Position numbers and translations under genes: made by a program. A DNA stretch of 8,688 bases from Opitutaceae bacterium (GTDB lineage Bacteria > Verrucomicrobiota > Verrucomicrobiia > Opitutales > Opitutaceae), in contig JAISTY010000065.1 in the NCBI GenBank assembly GCA_031272375.1, forward strand, positions 1 through 8,688, given 5' to 3'. Below the pieces are notes generated by a model. It saw nothing but the letters and a program-made list of their open reading frames with translations. It had not been told where the DNA came from and ran no database searches. Shown one piece after another: positions 6,728 to 8,688 of this stretch. Positions within the stretch are counted from its first letter, which is position 1; each line of letters opens with the position of its first letter.

Positions 6728-7405
6728 ATGAGCGCCATTGACGACCTCCGCACCACCATCGCCCGCCTCCGCGCACCCGGCGGCTGCCCATGGGACATCG
6801 AGCAGACCCACCAGTCCCTCGCGCGCTGCCTCGTGGACGAAACCAGCGAGCTGCTCGAGGCCATTGACGACAACGACCTCCCCCACATGCGCGAGGAACT
6901 CGGCGACGTCCTGATCCAGGTGCTCTTCCACGCCCAAATCGCCTCGGAAAACGGCGCCTTCGACTTCGACGACGTCGCCCGCGAGGTGAACGAGAAACTG
7001 ATCCGCCGCCACCCGCACGTCTTCGGCGGCAACCCCGCCGGCGTGCGCGACACCGCCGGCGTCCTCTCCCAATGGGAGCAAATCAAGCGCGCCGAAAAAA
7101 CCGCCGCCGGCGCCGCGCCGGAACGCCCGCCGCTCTTCAAAAAGCTGCCGCCGCGCCTCCCCGCCCTCCTCTTCGCCGAGGCCGTCTGGAATCAATTCCG
7201 CAAAAACAAGCTGCCGTCCGTGAAGGGCGCCGACGCGAAACACATCGCAAACGTCGCGGCGGATTTGGACGAGGCGGAGATCGGCGAAATGCTCTTCACG
7301 CTGGCCGCCGCCGCGCGCGAACGCGGCGTTGACCCGGAGTCCGCCCTCCGCCGCCACGCGCAAAGGGTCGTTGACGAGGCGGTGAAGGCCGCGGAGGGGA
7401 ACTGA
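6728..7405 (+). CDS. mazG: MazG-family nucleoside triphosphate pyrophosphohydrolase
   Basis: MazG hydrolyses NTPs and dNTPs to monophosphates and pyrophosphate, which cleans the nucleotide pool. The first domain is textbook: LRAPGGCPWDIEQTHQSL (14-31), then the metal-binding helices DETSELLEAI (37-46) and REELGDVLIQVLFHAQIA (55-72), then KLIRRHPHVFG (90-100). The usual EExxE...ExxD ligands read D37-E38..E41 and E57..D60, with one conservative Glu-to-Asp change. The second half (about 145-225) still resembles the family's C-terminal domain in GEMLFTLAAAARERGVDPESALRR. It lacks an EExxE helix, however, and has Glu where the ExxD aspartate should be. At 225 residues the protein is shorter than E. 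coli MazG (263). The start at 6728 is the first ATG at the homology boundary; the open frame upstream lies opposite the Nif3-like gene. There is no Shine-Dalgarno. The transporter gene follows 83 bp later. Confidence 0.95.
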   Translation: MSAIDDLRTTIARLRAPGGCPWDIEQTHQSLARCLVDETSELLEAIDDNDLPHMREELGDVLIQVLFHAQIASENGAFDFDDVAREVNEKLIRRHPHVFGGNPAGVRDTAGVLSQWEQIKRAEKTAAGAAPERPPLFKKLPPRLPALLFAEAVWNQFRKNKLPSVKGADAKHIANVAADLDEAEIGEMLFTLAAAARERGVDPESALRRHAQRVVDEAVKAAEGN

Positions 7406-7488
7406 AACGCCCCCGCCCCGCGCCGCCTCCCGCACCGGTTTTCCGCTTCCCGTCGGAGGCGTTCCCCCCTTCCCTCCGCGCCCTCCAC

Positions 7489-8688
7489 ATGAGCGACCTC
7501 CCTTCCTCCTCCCTGCGCTTCTTCGCCGCGCGGCGCTTTTTCCCGCTCTTCCTCACCCAGCTCCTCGGCGCCTTCAACGACAACGTCCTCAAGTGCGCCT
7601 TCACCCTCCTCGCCACCTTCCACTTCTCCCGCACCCACGGCTGGAACCCCGCCATCTCCACCCAGCTCATTGCCGCCCTCTTCGTCCTCCCTTTCTTCCT
7701 CTTCTCCGCCCACGCCGGACAGCTCGCCGACAAATTTGACAAGGCCCGCCTCGTCGTCCTCGCCAAGATCTGGGAACTCCTCGCGATGGCGCTCGGCTCC
7801 GCCGCCCTCCTCGCCGCCTCCCCCTGGCTCCTCGCCGTCACCCTCTTTCTCCTCGGCGCCCAGGCCGCCTTCTTCGGCCCCCTCAAATACGCCCTCCTCC
7901 CCCAGCACCTCCGCGAAAATGAACTCCTCGCCGGCAACGCCCTCGTCGAGGCCGCCACCTACATCGCCATCCTCGCCGGCACCGTCGCCGGCGGCCGCCT
8001 CGTCCTCGACGCCTCCGGCAACCCCTCCCCGCTCCCCGTCTGCGTCATCCTGTTGACGTGTTCCCTCGCCGGCCTCCTCTCCGCCCTCCGCATCCCACCC
8101 GCCCCCTCCGAAAACCCCTCCCTCAAACTCAACCCCAACCTCCTCTCCGCCACCGCCGCCCTCCTCAAAAACGCCTCCCGCAACGGCCCCGTCTTCCGCT
8201 CCATCCTCGGCATCTCCTGGTTCTGGCTCATCGGCGCCTTCTGGCTCACCCTCACCCCGGCCTTCGTCTCCAACCACCTCCGCGGCGACGCCGGCGACGT
8301 CACCGCCCTTCTCCTCCTCTTCGCCCTCGGCATCGGCGCCGGCTCCCTCCTCTGCAACAAACTCCTCCGCGGCGAGGTCTCCGCCAAGTTCGTCCCCCTC
8401 GCCGGCATCGCCGGCTCCCTCTTCATGGCCGACGCCGCCGTCCTCGCCGCCACCCTCGGCGACCGCTTCGCCAACGGCGGCTTCTCCCTCGCCTCCCCCG
8501 CCGGCCTCCGCCTCTCCGTTGACCTCGCCGGCATCGCCGTCGCCGGCGGCGTCTTCTCCGTCCCCCTCTACGCACTCATGCAGCGCCACTCCGCCCCCAC
8601 CCACCGCTCCCGCATGGTCGCCGCCAACAACATCCTCAACGCCCTCTTCATGGCCGCCGCCGCCGCCCTCGCCGCCGCCCTCTTCGCC
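7489..8688 (+). CDS. LplT-type MFS transporter (3' end outside window; possibly fused to acyltransferase domains)
   Basis: LplT is a major-facilitator flippase that brings lysophospholipids inward for re-acylation by Aas; in many bacteria the same MFS part is the N terminus of a long protein with PlsC-type acyltransferase and acyl-ACP synthetase domains. Four hundred codons are visible without a stop. Recognisable segments are FFPLFLTQLLGAFNDNVLK (17-35), the MFS loop AGQLADKFDKAR (76-87), FFGPLKYALLPQHL (128-141), GNALVEAATYIAILAGT (149-165) and SRMVAANNILNALFM (374-388). Alternating hydrophobic stretches throughout fit about 12 membrane helices, with the last one near the window edge. Since stand-alone LplT has about 397 residues, the protein could end just past the edge or continue into the fused domains. 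No Shine-Dalgarno precedes the ATG. Codon endings are almost uniformly C after the first 20 codons. It is probably cotranscribed with mazG. Confidence 0.85.
   Translation, partial: MSDLPSSSLRFFAARRFFPLFLTQLLGAFNDNVLKCAFTLLATFHFSRTHGWNPAISTQLIAALFVLPFFLFSAHAGQLADKFDKARLVVLAKIWELLAMALGSAALLAASPWLLAVTLFLLGAQAAFFGPLKYALLPQHLRENELLAGNALVEAATYIAILAGTVAGGRLVLDASGNPSPLPVCVILLTCSLAGLLSALRIPPAPSENPSLKLNPNLLSATAALLKNASRNGPVFRSILGISWFWLIGAFWLTLTPAFVSNHLRGDAGDVTALLLLFALGIGAGSLLCNKLLRGEVSAKFVPLAGIAGSLFMADAAVLAATLGDRFANGGFSLASPAGLRLSVDLAGIAVAGGVFSVPLYALMQRHSAPTHRSRMVAANNILNALFMAAAAALAAALFA

Noticed and set aside
7406..7463. Inverted repeat AACGCC/GGCGTT flanking most of the mazG-transporter gap
   Set aside because: A 6-base match across about 46 bases is expected by chance in such GC-rich DNA.
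7192..8604. Minus-strand frame of 470 codons opposite mazG and the transporter, extremely Glu/Gly-rich
   Set aside because: It is antisense to a well-recognised transporter; GAG and GGC runs are what GCC/CTC-rich coding DNA gives when read backwards.

Overview
The window is a very GC-rich, ordinary-looking chromosomal segment dominated by housekeeping genes. Codon choice is extreme, Shine-Dalgarno sites are mostly absent, and there are dispersed intergenic repeats of two kinds (an ECGDLS-type 60-bp tandem repeat and an AT-richer TCCGTG-box island). From general familiarity with such genomes these suggest a Verrucomicrobiota bacterium, perhaps of the Opitutaceae. That placement is an inference and was not tested by a search.

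Layout. Bases 2-3304 (+): the 3' part of mutL (mismatch repair), then metK (S-adenosylmethionine synthetase) and ahcY (S-adenosylhomocysteine hydrolase), closely spaced. Bases 3305-3526: a gap between convergent genes, holding a GC-rich hairpin and a 60-bp tandem repeat. Bases 3527-6643 (-), in transcription order: a Nif3/YbgI-family dinuclear-metal protein, a 233-bp gap with a repeat island, aroQ (type II 3-dehydroquinate dehydratase), a NusG-family antitermination factor coupled to aroQ by a GTGA overlap, and an RND-efflux periplasmic adaptor lipoprotein. Bases 6728-8688 (+), divergent from the Nif3 gene: mazG (nucleotide pyrophosphohydrolase), then an LplT-type MFS transporter that runs off the right edge.

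How the genes relate. metK and ahcY form the start and the recycling end of the methyl cycle: SAM is made, used by methyltransferases, and the SAH product is cleared by AhcY. mutL and mazG both protect genome integrity, one after replication and one by clearing unwanted NTPs. The minus-strand run joins unrelated functions. The adaptor has no RND pump gene beside it, and the NusG paralogue has no polysaccharide operon beside it within the window.

I see no phage, CRISPR, toxin-antitoxin, transposase, rRNA or tRNA gene, and no clear new multi-gene system. The points most worth checking are the loss of metal-ligand residues in the MutL endonuclease motifs, the two intergenic repeats, the aroQ-NusG coupling, the orphan adaptor, and the strand-dependent codon ending (C on the + strand, G on the - strand).
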